Source: CBDBCU01 sp965242615 (GTDB taxonomy: Bacteria; Chloroflexota; Dehalococcoidia; Lucifugimonadales; UBA3495). From it: a DNA stretch of 64,000 nucleotides. Shown here piece after piece: positions 1-8,232 of the stretch (the first letter of the stretch is position 1; every line of letters begins with the position of its first letter). A program made the translations under genes and the position numbers. The notes beneath the pieces were generated by a model, which saw nothing but the letters and a program-made list of their open reading frames with translations, searched no databases and was not told where the DNA came from. The stretch is taken from the NCBI GenBank assembly GCA_965242615.1, contig CBDESR010000004.1, positions 186,001-250,000 on the forward strand. The letters are read 5' to 3'.

Positions 1-1
1 T

Positions 2-472
2 ACTACCGCTCCCAATAATCCCTACTTTGATACGTCGATACCGGATGCCCGGTACGGGGCGCATTCCCGGCTCAGTAATTGGCCTACTCTGCTCCGGGAA
101 CAAGGCAACGCCCGCTGCCGGGCTTTGGGCTATCAACGCGGGATCAACCCCGAGATGTCCTTCGTGGACCCGGTGACTGATGCCGACTGGACTTCGACCA
201 GGGATGATACTGATCCGGGTCGGCGGCCTGAGGACACCGTCAACGGTCTGGCGTGGCCGGAGGACAGCTACACGGAGCATGATCTCGCCAGCGCGGTGGG
301 TAATGCGGAGGCTGATGGGGCGGAAGGCAGAGCGGTAAGAGAGGCGGCGGCGGGGGATTATAAGCATTACGCCTACTTGAAGGGTAATACTGCCACCAAC
401 TGGTATGGTTGGGCCCGGCAAAGTTTTCCCTACAGCGTCACCTGCATCAAGAAAATCCGCAAACGCCGCTAG
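2..472 (+). CDS. C-terminal part of an unrecognised protein (runs in from the left)
   Basis: The reading frame is open from the first base of the window and stops with TAG at 470-472, so only the C-terminal ~156 residues are visible. An internal TTG at 125 could start a shorter protein, but the uninterrupted frame upstream favours a truncated larger one. The visible part is polar, rich in D, E, T, W and Y, and ends in a basic tail (KKIRKRR). I see no membrane segment or catalytic motif. A strong terminator follows at once, so this is the last gene of its unit. Function unknown. Confidence 0.55.
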   Translation, partial: TTAPNNPYFDTSIPDARYGAHSRLSNWPTLLREQGNARCRALGYQRGINPEMSFVDPVTDADWTSTRDDTDPGRRPEDTVNGLAWPEDSYTEHDLASAVGNAEADGAEGRAVREAAAGDYKHYAYLKGNTATNWYGWARQSFPYSVTCIKKIRKRR

Positions 473-506
473 CCGCTGCCGGCTAATCGTGGCACGCTGA
501 CCGCAG

Positions 507-549
507 AGGGGGCGGGTTGTTGCAGAGCCTCCCGCCCCCTTTGCTTTTT
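507..549 (+). terminator. Intrinsic terminator
   Basis: A perfect 10-bp GC stem (507-516 with 531-540, AGGGGGCGGG on the left arm) has a 14-nt loop and is followed by TTTGCTTTTT. It lies 35 bp after the stop of the preceding gene. Confidence 0.85.
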
Positions 550-599
550 GTGGTTCGGGATGTCTGCTTTCGTGAGGGAAGGATGGGGGGATGGAGGTT

Positions 600-736
600 G
601 TAGGCGGGCATTTTAGATTCCTCGGCTACGCCTCGGAATGACATAGGTGCTTGGTCGGAATGACCTGGCTATGGCGGGTCGGAATGACATAGCTATAGCG
701 TCGGGTATCCAGGGTGTCAATAATCAGGGTGAACAC
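600..736. repeat. Dispersed intergenic repeat, copy 1 (ATTCCTCGG...GGAATGACAT family)
   Basis: This stretch holds 'ATTTTAGATTCCTCGGCTAC', several copies of 'GGTCGGAATGACATAGCTAT', then a GTCAATAATCAGGGTGAACAC end. Closely related sequence recurs near 35500, 54380, 58970-59122 and 61510-61640, always between genes. It is non-coding, and its right end forms the left arm of the hairpin described at 719-914. Confidence 0.7.
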
Positions 737-914
737 GGCACTGTTTCAGAAAGTGTTGGTTGGGAAAATATGCCTTAAAATGAGCAAATTTCCGCCGTAT
801 CACGTATCTGCTTGACTCGGCATTGAGGCCGTAAAAATGCCGTCTGAAACAGTGCCAACACTTTCTGAAACAGTGCCGGTGAACACACCCCAGGGCGTGT
901 TCACCCTGATTATT
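719..914. repeat. 18-bp inverted repeat (old hairpin) split by an insertion
   Basis: Arm 719-736 (AATAATCAGGGTGAACAC) is the exact reverse complement of 897-914. If the 737-886 insertion and its duplicated target are removed, the arms sit 10 bp apart and form a perfect hairpin. The same GTGAACACGCCC/GGGCGTGTTCAC ends border the repeat at 58934-59122. Confidence 0.75.
737..877. mobile_element. 141-bp MITE-like element with 23-bp terminal inverted repeats and 9-bp target duplication
   Basis: The left end 737-759 (begins GGCACTGTTTCAGAAAGTG) is the exact reverse complement of the right end 855-877. The 9-bp direct repeat GGTGAACAC lies immediately outside both ends (728-736 and 878-886), the mark of a transposition event. 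A second partial copy of the right-end sequence lies inside it (842-856). It encodes no transposase, so it must have been moved in trans. An 8-9-bp duplication is usual for IS256-type and some other DDE transposases, but the family is not established here. Confidence 0.85.
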
Positions 915-1036
915 TTCAGCCAGGAATTGACCGCTCGAGTTCCCGCCGGGAGCGCTCTGGTTCCCGCCAGTATTCGCTATTTTGTAGGGGCAACTCTTGT
1001 GGTTGCCCTATCCTTGGATATTGGCGTGAATGCGCC

Positions 1037-2611
1037 TTAGGCCGGGCGGGCGCCGCGGGATTGGGCGTCGAGGGTGACGGCGATGCGGGAGCGGAAGGGT
1101 CGGACGCGGTTTGGGTTGGCGGTGTTGCCGATGGGGACGACGAACATAGCACTTTGGCCGGCGGCGTGGGGGGAAAAGAAGTGGGTTACGGCGTCATCGT
1201 AGAAGGTGAGGCCGCTGGCGCCGAGGCCGAGGGAGTGGGCGCTGAGATAGAGTTTGCCGCCGAGGATGCCAGCTTCGAGTTGGGCGGCGCGGTAGCCGCG
1301 ATTGCCGTATTTTTCCAGGATTCGGTCGAGGTCAGCCATAAAGAAGGCTACGGCGGAGGCGTCGGCGGGCAATGCCTGCTCGAAGCCGAGGTGACCGGCT
1401 TGCTGGCGGAAGTCGCCGGCTTGCAACAGGGATAAGCCGGGCCGCTGGGGGGAATAGTAGTAGGCGCCGGCGGGGATGCTGTCGACGGCGTTGATGATGA
1501 GATAGAGGTTGAGGAGGCTGGAGCCGGGACTGTTGAGGAAGTCGGCGGGGATGCCGCGGGTGGCGGTGTGGAGGAGGGATGCCAAGTTGTTGCGGGAGAT
1601 GGCGGTCGGGGCGAAGCGGCGGGTGGAGCCGCGTTCTTTGATGGTTTGGCCCAAGGGAGCGGATACTACATCGGCCGGCGGCAGGGGATAGAACGGTTCC
1701 GGGATTGGCATAGGGGGGAAGGTCACACCGACGCGGCCGGCGGCTACTTCCGAAGGGTCGTTGAGCAGAGTTGCGGCGTGGATTTGGCGGATTTCGGGGT
1801 AGTCGATTTCGCCGGGGGCGGAGATGACGGAAGTTCCACCAATGGGCGGTAAGGGTTCGGATGGAGCCGGGAGGTCTGCCGGGTCGGGGTCAATACCAAC
1901 GGGGAGGAGGCAGGTGGCGGCTTCGGCGATGCCGTCGATGCCGAGCAAGTTGTGGATGAGGGAGTCGAGGAAGGCGTTGACGATGTGGGCGGGCAAGGCG
2001 GCGGCGGTAGCGGTGGCCAGAAGGTTGGCGGCGACGGTGCCGGTGTCCCAAAGGCAGTAGCGGTAGGCGCGGGCACGGTATTTCCAGGAGCTGCGCCAAA
2101 AGACGGTGGTAAGGATAAGGGTAACCGGGGCGTCAGCGATGGGGGCGTAATGGCCGGCGGCGGCAGCCAAGGCGGTGCGGTGGTCGCCGGGGTGCAGTTG
2201 GGTCAGGGTAAAGTCAGCGGGGGAGAAGTGGTAAATGCCGGCGGCTAGTCCCGGAAGATCCCGGCAGGCCAGGTAGGTTTCGACGGGGTAGAGGCCACCG
2301 GCGGAGGCGGCGGCGCGGAAGTGGACTTCGCCGGCGATGCGGAAGTGGGCGGCGCGGGTGACGCCGGCCGCGTGGTAGAGCAGTTGGGCCAAAGTTGACA
2401 AGTCCGGCTCGGGGCCGCCGGCGGGGGCAATGCTGCTGACGGCGGTTAGGGTGGGAGTTTGCGGGATGGGGAAGTCGGCAGGCAGGGGAATGGTGGGCAG
2501 GCCGCGATAGGTTTTGTAAAGGGGTGGCTTGTTGGACAGGTTGATGTAAGCCAACTTGGTGGATTCGTGGTAGGAGAGGGCGGCGGCGGTGTCGGTGTTG
2601 GTGTTGGGCAT
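1037..2611 (-). CDS. SagB/McbC-type nitroreductase-fold oxidoreductase, tandem domains
   Basis: Start ATG at 2611 (MPNTNTDTAAALSYHESTK) is chosen over an upstream in-frame start because AAAGGAC precedes it and the YHESTK...YKTYRGLP segment is the usual SagB N-terminus. About 524 residues hold two FMN nitroreductase-like modules: the first around 70-270 (FRAAASAGGLYPVETYL), the second around 320-510 (STRRF, then GNRGYRAAQLEAG). SagB enzymes oxidise azoline rings to azoles in modified peptides. Stand-alone double-domain versions are also common and their substrate is unknown. I see no cyclodehydratase or precursor peptide nearby, so a peptide-maturation role is not supported by context. Confidence 0.8.
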   Translation of the reverse strand: MPNTNTDTAAALSYHESTKLAYINLSNKPPLYKTYRGLPTIPLPADFPIPQTPTLTAVSSIAPAGGPEPDLSTLAQLLYHAAGVTRAAHFRIAGEVHFRAAASAGGLYPVETYLACRDLPGLAAGIYHFSPADFTLTQLHPGDHRTALAAAAGHYAPIADAPVTLILTTVFWRSSWKYRARAYRYCLWDTGTVAANLLATATAAALPAHIVNAFLDSLIHNLLGIDGIAEAATCLLPVGIDPDPADLPAPSEPLPPIGGTSVISAPGEIDYPEIRQIHAATLLNDPSEVAAGRVGVTFPPMPIPEPFYPLPPADVVSAPLGQTIKERGSTRRFAPTAISRNNLASLLHTATRGIPADFLNSPGSSLLNLYLIINAVDSIPAGAYYYSPQRPGLSLLQAGDFRQQAGHLGFEQALPADASAVAFFMADLDRILEKYGNRGYRAAQLEAGILGGKLYLSAHSLGLGASGLTFYDDAVTHFFSPHAAGQSAMFVVPIGNTANPNRVRPFRSRIAVTLDAQSRGARPA

Positions 2612-2651
2612 AGGGTTTTCGTCCTTTGCGTTCGCTTTGGGCATTTTCTGG

Positions 2652-2671
2652 ATTCCCGTGCCAACGGGAAT
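2652..2671. repeat. ATTCCC-N8-GGGAAT hairpin
   Basis: ATTCCCGTGCCAACGGGAAT fits the same ATTCCC-N8-GGGAAT layout as the repeats near 35339, 35596, 37862, 38605 and 49878, with a different loop. It lies in the leader of the SagB-type gene. Confidence 0.5.
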
Positions 2672-2715
2672 GTCGGTAAGAACTGCATACTCGATAAGCA
2701 AACACGGCGTCGGGT

Positions 2716-3081
2716 TCAGCGGCGGCGGTGGATGGTTACGGCGGCGTATTGGATGGTGGAGCCTTGAATCGGCGGGTTGGGTTTTTTGACGGTTACTTGA
2801 ATGGCGGCGATGGGGAGTTCGGATAGCAGACGGTCGGCAAGGGTTTGAGCCAGGGCTTCGAGGAGGTTGCGGGATTCGCCAGCGATTACCGATTGGGCGA
2901 TGCGGTACATTCGGGTGTAGCTGACGGTGTCGTCGAGATGGTCGGAGCTGCCGGGCTGGGTCAGGTCGAGGTCGGCGGCGAGGTCGATGATGTAGGGTTG
3001 GCCGAATTGCTTTTCCTCGGGGTTGACGCCGTGGTAGCCGTAGAGGCGGATACCTTTGAGGATGATTTGGTCGGAGGGCAT
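2716..3081 (-). CDS. folB: Dihydroneopterin aldolase
   Basis: 121 residues, the normal FolB length. The N-terminal LYGYHGVNPEEK segment carries the conserved Gly-Tyr-His-Gly and Glu of the active site, and the C-terminal KKPNPPI segment holds the catalytic lysine. FolB converts 7,8-dihydroneopterin to 6-hydroxymethyl-dihydropterin plus glycolaldehyde in folate synthesis. It starts 7 bp after the YbjQ-like gene on the same strand, so the two are probably co-transcribed. No other folate genes are in view. Confidence 0.92.
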   Translation of the reverse strand: MPSDQIILKGIRLYGYHGVNPEEKQFGQPYIIDLAADLDLTQPGSSDHLDDTVSYTRMYRIAQSVIAGESRNLLEALAQTLADRLLSELPIAAIQVTVKKPNPPIQGSTIQYAAVTIHRRR

Positions 3082-3088
3082 AGGGCGG

Positions 3089-3349
3089 CTACTCCTCGAG
3101 GATTACGGCGGTGCCGTAGAAAGTGTACCGACGCCCTACAGTAGCCCCATAATCTTGGGCTACGGCGACAGTATCTATCTTGGTTCCCACCACAGCATTG
3201 GCACCATACTCTTTGGCGGCGGATTCCAGCTGAGCGTAGGCATCCGAGATGTCGGAGTCGCTGCTCCAAACCAAGCCCAAGACTTGGCGGATGTTACGGC
3301 CGGGCACCGTGTCGGTCGTAACGCAGATAAAATCCTTTTCTTGTGCCAT
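3089..3349 (-). CDS. YbjQ/UPF0145 family protein
   Basis: An 86-residue protein with the family signature: an N-terminal beta strand (FICVTTDTVPGRNI), then GLVW, then a helix ending ANAVVGTKIDT and a C-terminal strand YTFYGTAVIL. YbjQ proteins form small pentameric assemblies described as putative heavy-metal-binding, but their role is not known. This one is somewhat shorter than the usual ~105. It lies directly upstream of folB in the same orientation. Confidence 0.85.
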   Translation of the reverse strand: MAQEKDFICVTTDTVPGRNIRQVLGLVWSSDSDISDAYAQLESAAKEYGANAVVGTKIDTVAVAQDYGATVGRRYTFYGTAVILEE

Positions 3350-3369
3350 AGGTTACTCCTTGTTGCGGA

Positions 3370-4257
3370 TTATTGGCCCACAGTGGACTGGGCTTCGATA
3401 GATTCCGCCAGGGTCAGTAGGTTTTGGGCGCGTTTGACTACCGGGATGTCGACCATTTTGCCATCCAGAGCCAGGGAACCACGGCCGGCGGATTCGGCTT
3501 CGTGCCAAGCGGCCATTATGCGTTGGGCGTGGGCGATTTCCTCGGGGGAGGGGCTGAAGGCGGCGTTGATGGGGTCAATCTGGTCGGGGTGGATGGCGAA
3601 TTTGCCGGTGTAGCCCATTTGCCGGGCGGTGGCGGCGTCTTGCTGCAAGCCTTGGGGGTTGCGGAAAGCGACATAGGGGCTGTCGAGGGCGACGAGGCCG
3701 GCGGCGCGGGCGGCGATGGCAATGGCGGCCCGGGGGTGATGGACTTCGGCGCCGGCATCGGTGCGTTGGATACCCATATCGTTGGTGTAATCCTCGGCAC
3801 CGAAGGCCAAGGCAATGGTACGAGGCAAGGAGGCGGCTATTTGGTGGACATTGACGACCGCTTTGGCGCTTTCAATCCAGGGGATTAGTTTGATTTGGTC
3901 GGGAGGGATGCCAGCGGCTTTTTCCAGAGAGGCAAGGATGCTTTCGATTTGCCGCAAGTCAGGGGCGGAGTCGGTTTTGCCGACGCTGATGCCGTAAAGG
4001 TCGGGGGAGATGAGGGCGGCTAGTTCGTCGCGAATTAAGCCGGTGTCGAGGGAGTTGACGCGTACCATTACGCGGCGGCCGGCTTGGCGGAGTTGGGGAA
4101 TCCACTGGGCAGCCAAGTCGCGGGCGGCGGATTTTTCGGCGGGCGGGACGGAGTCCTCTAAATCCACCATAAGGATGTCGGCGTTGAAGGTCAGGGCCCG
4201 TTGGAGCATATTGGGCCGGTTGCCGGGGACAAAGATGAGGCTGCGGAGCAGGGGCAA
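3370..4257 (-). CDS. CitE-like acyl-CoA lyase (HpcH/HpaI aldolase family)
   Basis: 295 residues with CitE-type marks: LRSLIFVPGNRPNML at the N-terminus, VDLEDSVPPAEK (metal-binding Glu/Asp region), RVNS, IPWIESAKAV, AFGAEDYTNDMG and GKFAIHPDQI. Relatives cleave malyl-CoA, citramalyl-CoA or citryl-CoA. No citrate lyase alpha or gamma genes are near, so a citramalyl- or malyl-CoA lyase is more likely than a citrate lyase subunit. The exact substrate cannot be read from the sequence. Confidence 0.85.
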   Translation of the reverse strand: MPLLRSLIFVPGNRPNMLQRALTFNADILMVDLEDSVPPAEKSAARDLAAQWIPQLRQAGRRVMVRVNSLDTGLIRDELAALISPDLYGISVGKTDSAPDLRQIESILASLEKAAGIPPDQIKLIPWIESAKAVVNVHQIAASLPRTIALAFGAEDYTNDMGIQRTDAGAEVHHPRAAIAIAARAAGLVALDSPYVAFRNPQGLQQDAATARQMGYTGKFAIHPDQIDPINAAFSPSPEEIAHAQRIMAAWHEAESAGRGSLALDGKMVDIPVVKRAQNLLTLAESIEAQSTVGQ

Positions 4258-4280
4258 GGGTGGGGCCTCCTGATGGTGGG

Positions 4281-4502
4281 TTAGCTGGGGGTGGCCCGGG
4301 GCTTTTGGGAGTTTTCGGACAAGGGGGCGATTACCGGCTGGAGGAGGCGGGAAGCGTCCATAATTTCCACGCCGATGGGGTCGCCGTTCTGGTCCAGTTC
4401 AATGGTAACGCCGGGGCAGAGTTCGGAGGATTCCGCAGCAGTCCCCTTTTGGGCCAGATAGAGAATGTCCTCCGTGGAGTCATAGTGAATCTTAAAGCTC
4501 AT
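4281..4502 (-). CDS. DUF2283 family small protein
   Basis: The start ATG at 4502 overlaps the upstream gene's TGA by 4 bp (ATGA), which favours it over the ATG three codons earlier. About 73 residues read IHYDSTEDILYL...GVTIELDQNGDPIGVEIMDASRLL, the typical DUF2283 pattern. Such proteins often sit beside DUF4258 proteins, and the pair is suspected to behave like a toxin-antitoxin module. That role is inferred from arrangement only. Confidence 0.8.
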   Translation of the reverse strand: MSFKIHYDSTEDILYLAQKGTAAESSELCPGVTIELDQNGDPIGVEIMDASRLLQPVIAPLSENSQKPRATPS

Positions 4503-4801
4503 CGCTGCCACCTGCCGTTGCGGATTCGTCGTTCTTTTTGCCCCGCTTTGAGCGGGTGTATCGTGATGAGGAGTATGGAGCCGTCGGCGGTAAATCGATA
4601 CACCAACGCAATATCTCTTACTGCGCCGGCGTGGTACATTGCTTTGACGGCCGCATAAGTTCCTTTTAAGGAATCGTAGAAGTGGTCATCGGCTTCCCGG
4701 AACAAATTCAGGGCAAACTGGTCGTTGAAGTTACGGGCGTCGAGTTGTTCCGAGAAATGCGGGGAGTAGCGGAACTCCAGCCCGTTTCCTGATGTTACCA
4801 T
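4499..4801 (-). CDS. DUF4258-like small protein, possible toxin partner of the DUF2283 gene
   Basis: A 100-residue protein. It begins FRYSPHFSEQLDARN (an H...R helix as in DUF4258/RelE-like folds) and ends with a strand pair DIALVYRFTADGSILLITIHPL. The stop overlaps the next gene by 4 bp, giving tight coupling. This size, order and overlap are typical of type II toxin-antitoxin pairs, but a toxic activity is not shown. It ends 8 bp upstream of where polA's stop codon would be read on the same strand. Confidence 0.6.
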   Translation of the reverse strand: MVTSGNGLEFRYSPHFSEQLDARNFNDQFALNLFREADDHFYDSLKGTYAAVKAMYHAGAVRDIALVYRFTADGSILLITIHPLKAGQKERRIRNGRWQR

Positions 4802-4808
4802 AAATACC

Positions 4809-7598
4809 CTACTCCAAATCGCCCCAGGTTTCGCCCCATTTGGCTTCGACTTTGAGGGTTACGTCGAGGTTCATAGCGGCGGGCATTTCGTCGAAGACCA
4901 AGGCTTGGAGGTCGTCCATTTCGGAGCGGGGGACTTCAAAGACGAGTTCGTCGTGGACTTGGAGGAGCATTTTGGCCTGGAGTTTTTCCTGCTGGAGGCG
5001 GTGGTGGACGCGGAGCATAGCCAGTTTCATAATGTCGGCGGCGGTGCCCTGGACGGGCATATTGATGGCCATACGCTCGGCGGCGCTGCGGGAGTTGAAG
5101 TTGCTGGCAGTGATGTCGGGGACATAGCGGCGGCGGCCGAGGAGGGTTTCGACATATTGGGTTTCGCGGGTTTGCTGTTTGACGGTTTCGAGGTAGCCGG
5201 AGATGCCGGGATACTGATTGAAGTAGGTTGCGATGAAGCGGGCGCCATCCTCGCGGCTGAAGCCGGTTTGCTGGGAAATGCCGTGGGGGGAGAGGCCGTA
5301 GATGACGCCGAAGTTGAGGACTTTGGCGATGCGGCGCTGTTCGGAGTTGACTTCGTTGATGGGGACGGCGTTCATCAGGGCGGCGGTGGAGGCGTGGATG
5401 TCCTCGCCGCGGCGGAAGGCGTCGAGGAGGGCCGGATCCTGGGAGAGGTGGGCTAGTACCCGCAGTTCAATCTGGGAGTAGTCGGCGGAGAAAAGGATCC
5501 AGTCGGGGGCGTTCTCGGCGATGAAGGCGCGGCGAATCTGGCGGCCGACGGCGGTGCGGATGGGGATGTTCTGGAGGTTGGGGTCGCTGCTGGACATTCG
5601 GCCGGTGGCGGAACCGACCTGGTTGTAGCTGGTGTGGATGCGGCCGGTGTGGGGGTTAATCATCCCGGGGAGGGCGTCGACGTAGGTGGATTTGAGCTTG
5701 GCGACCTGGCGGTATTCGAGGATTTGGTCGATGATGGGGTAAAAGGCGCGCAGACCTTCGAGGGAGTTGGCGTCGGTGGAGTAGCCGGTTTTGGTGCGTT
5801 TGGTTTTGGGCAAGCCGAGTTCGTTAAAGAGGACATCGCCGAGCTGCTGGGGGGAGTTGAGGTTGACCCGATGGCCGATGGTATCGTACAAATCCTGTTC
5901 GGACTGCTGCAACTGCTGGCGCAAATCGCCGGACATTTCCCGCAACATTCCGACATCCATTTTGATGCCGTGGCGCTGCATAGCCACCAGGACGGGAGTA
6001 AGGGGCAGTTCCAGGTCGTACAGCAGGCTTTTCAAGTTGGGCTGGGCCATTACCGGGCTTTGCAGCGGGGGAGTGAGGCGGAGGGTCATATCGGCATCGG
6101 CGGCGGCGTAGGGAGCGGCGTCGGCGATGGGTACCTGGGCGAAGGTTATTTGCTTTTTGCCGGCGCCGATGAGGTCTTTGATGGGAGTCATTTCGATGCC
6201 GAGCAGGTCGAGGGAAAGGGGTTTAAGCCCCAAGTTGTTTTTGCTGAGGATATGGGCGGCAAGCATAGTGTCGAAGTTGACATTGCGGGGAGTGATGCCG
6301 TAGTTAGCCAGCATCATCAGGTCGAAGTTGGCGTTATGGGCGCACTTTTCCAGGTCGGGGGATTCCATTAACGCCTTGACTTTAGCCAGGGTCGGCTCGA
6401 GGGGCAGTTGGGGGCCTTCCTGATGGAGCAGGGGGAGGTACCACGCCTGGCCGGGGGCGACGGCGAAGCTCAAGCCCACGAGGTCGGCGTGCATCGGGTT
6501 GACGGCGGTGGTTTCGGTGTCGAAGGCGAAACTGCCGGCCGCGCGGAGGGCGGCCAGCATCGCGTCCAACTGTTGCTCGGTCTGCACGGTGATGTAGTTG
6601 GTTGGGGCGGCGTTAGCGTCTGGGGCTGACGGGGCGACGGTTGCAGCGGCCCCGGGAGGTGCATTGGCCGAGGGTAGGCGGGGGATGATGCTGTGGAACT
6701 CGAGTTCGGTCAGGAGGCGGACGACCTGCTGGCGGTCGAAGCGGCCGCTGCGGGCATCCGCAAGGGAAAGTTCGACCGGGGCGTTGCGGTCGATGGTGGT
6801 CAGGAGGCGGTTGGCAAAGGCCAGTTCTTTGTTTTCAGCCAGGGATTGGCGGACGCTGGGCGGTTTCACGGCGTCGAGGTTTTGGTAGATGCCTTCGAGG
6901 GTTTGATATTCGCTGAGCAGGGCGGCGGCGCGCTTTTCGCCGATGCGGGGGACGCCGGGGATGTTGTCGGAGGGGTCGCCGAGGAGGGACTTGAAATCGG
7001 GCTGCTGGGCGGCGGTGAGTCCGTTGTAGCGGGCGGCGAGTTCGGCTTCGTCATAGACTTTGCGGTCCTGGATGCTGTAGGAAAGGTCGACGCGGACTTG
7101 GGGGGAGATGAGTTGAAAGGTATCCCGGTCGCCGGTGAGGATGACGGTGTTAAGTCCCCGGGCGGCGGCCTGGCGGCTGAGGGTGCCAATAAGGTCGTCG
7201 GCTTCGTAGCCGTCGAGGGTGTAGATGGGGACGGCAAAGGCGGTCATCAGCTGCTTGGCGCGGTCGAATTGGGGGCGCAGTTCCGGGGGGGCGGCTTCCC
7301 GTTGGGCTTTGTAGTCGGGAAACTGCTGGTGGCGGAAAGTGGGGGCCGGAGTGTCGAAGGCAATGGCGCAGTGGGTAGGCCGCCAATCGTTGAGGGCGCG
7401 GAGAAAGACATTGGCAAAGCCATAGACGCCGGTAACATCCTCGCCGGTGGTGGAGATGGTCAGGTGGCGCTGGGTGGCGATGGCGCGGAAGGAGCGATGC
7501 ACCATAGCGTGGCCGTCCATCAGGAGGAGCAAAGGGTTTTCCGGGGCGGGATTTTCGGTGGTGAATAGAGGGAGAGCGGCGTCTTGAGCCGTAGCCAT
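4809..7598 (-). CDS. polA: DNA polymerase I
   Basis: Start ATG at 7598 (MATAQDAALPLF) has GAGGTG 6 nt upstream. An in-frame start 17 codons earlier lacks this. About 929 residues with all three PolA domains: 5' nuclease (~25-310, LLLMDGHAMVHRSF, GDRDTFQL, GDPSDNIPGVPRIGEK), 3'-5' exonuclease (~340-530, FDTETTAVNP and NFDLMML keep the acidic metal ligands, so proofreading is probably active), and polymerase (FSADYSQIELRVLAHLS, RRIAKVLNFGVIYG, LQVHDELVFEVP). It fills Okazaki-fragment and repair gaps. It has its own TATAAT-bearing upstream region. Confidence 0.97.
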   Translation of the reverse strand: MATAQDAALPLFTTENPAPENPLLLLMDGHAMVHRSFRAIATQRHLTISTTGEDVTGVYGFANVFLRALNDWRPTHCAIAFDTPAPTFRHQQFPDYKAQREAAPPELRPQFDRAKQLMTAFAVPIYTLDGYEADDLIGTLSRQAAARGLNTVILTGDRDTFQLISPQVRVDLSYSIQDRKVYDEAELAARYNGLTAAQQPDFKSLLGDPSDNIPGVPRIGEKRAAALLSEYQTLEGIYQNLDAVKPPSVRQSLAENKELAFANRLLTTIDRNAPVELSLADARSGRFDRQQVVRLLTELEFHSIIPRLPSANAPPGAAATVAPSAPDANAAPTNYITVQTEQQLDAMLAALRAAGSFAFDTETTAVNPMHADLVGLSFAVAPGQAWYLPLLHQEGPQLPLEPTLAKVKALMESPDLEKCAHNANFDLMMLANYGITPRNVNFDTMLAAHILSKNNLGLKPLSLDLLGIEMTPIKDLIGAGKKQITFAQVPIADAAPYAAADADMTLRLTPPLQSPVMAQPNLKSLLYDLELPLTPVLVAMQRHGIKMDVGMLREMSGDLRQQLQQSEQDLYDTIGHRVNLNSPQQLGDVLFNELGLPKTKRTKTGYSTDANSLEGLRAFYPIIDQILEYRQVAKLKSTYVDALPGMINPHTGRIHTSYNQVGSATGRMSSSDPNLQNIPIRTAVGRQIRRAFIAENAPDWILFSADYSQIELRVLAHLSQDPALLDAFRRGEDIHASTAALMNAVPINEVNSEQRRIAKVLNFGVIYGLSPHGISQQTGFSREDGARFIATYFNQYPGISGYLETVKQQTRETQYVETLLGRRRYVPDITASNFNSRSAAERMAINMPVQGTAADIMKLAMLRVHHRLQQEKLQAKMLLQVHDELVFEVPRSEMDDLQALVFDEMPAAMNLDVTLKVEAKWGETWGDLE

Positions 7599-7640
7599 AG
7601 CAGGCACCTCAAAAGGTCGGCTTGGGGATAGTTGCCGGGC

Positions 7641-7669
7641 ATTATACAACAGGCGGCGGCGGGCATAAA
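7641..7669 (-). promoter_or_regulatory. Probable sigma-70 promoter of polA
   Basis: On the minus strand TTTATG (7664-7669) and a perfect TATAAT (7641-7646) are separated by 17 bp. The -35 is weak, but the -10 is consensus and 43 bp before the start. Confidence 0.55.
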
Positions 7670-7774
7670 CGGCGGGCGGGATGCGGGTTTGGCAGGGAAT
7701 GGATAGGGTTGGTTTGGAGACTTTACTATCCCGGCAAGGGATTTGGGATAGGCGGGTAAAGGGTGGGTTATCCG

Positions 7775-7783
7775 TGCTACAAT
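7775..7783 (+). promoter_or_regulatory. Extended -10 promoter element for the FmdB-thiE unit
   Basis: TGCTACAAT (TGn + TACAAT) lies 70 bp before the first FmdB gene. No good -35 hexamer is visible. Confidence 0.45.
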
Positions 7784-7852
7784 GGACGGGACAAATAAGG
7801 GTGGTGGTTTGGGCCGGTTTGGTCGGGGGAAGGGTTAAAGGAGCGGCGGTTA

Positions 7853-8212
7853 ATGCCGATTTATGAGTTTCGGTGTGGGGAGTGCGGGGAGATTAGTTCC
7901 CGGCTGATTTATAGTTGGTCGGAGAATGCGGCGCGGGCTTGTGGCAAGTGCGGCGGTGGTCAGCTGGAGCGGCTGGTTTCCCGTTTTTCCTTTCGGCGTT
8001 CTTGGGGGGACAGCTTGAACTGGGCGCCGAGCGGGGAGACTTTGCGGGATGTGGATGAGGATAGCCCGGCAAGTCTGGACCGGTTTATGGGGCGGATCAA
8101 GGGGGAAATGGGCGGGCAGGTGACCGGGGATTTTGAGGAGATGCGGCGGGAGATACGGCAGGGGCCGCGTTCCTTTGAGGCCGGGGATGCCGCCGGCGGG
8201 ACGGGAGAGTAG
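7853..8212 (+). CDS. FmdB-type zinc ribbon protein
   Basis: Starts MPIYEFRCGECGE, the hallmark of FmdB proteins, with a second CGKC pair at ~33 completing a four-cysteine zinc ribbon. The remaining ~80 residues are charged and lower in complexity. FmdB proteins were named as putative regulators in the formamidase system, but the general role is unknown. It is followed 20 bp later by a second, diverged copy, an apparent tandem duplication at the head of the ThiE operon. Confidence 0.85.
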   Translation: MPIYEFRCGECGEISSRLIYSWSENAARACGKCGGGQLERLVSRFSFRRSWGDSLNWAPSGETLRDVDEDSPASLDRFMGRIKGEMGGQVTGDFEEMRREIRQGPRSFEAGDAAGGTGE

Positions 8213-8232
8213 GGGTAGCCGGAGGGGGATGA

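Noticed and set aside
837..1040. Short + strand frame over the MITE right end
   Set aside because: It reads through the inverted repeats and lacks a ribosome site; explained by the repeat itself.
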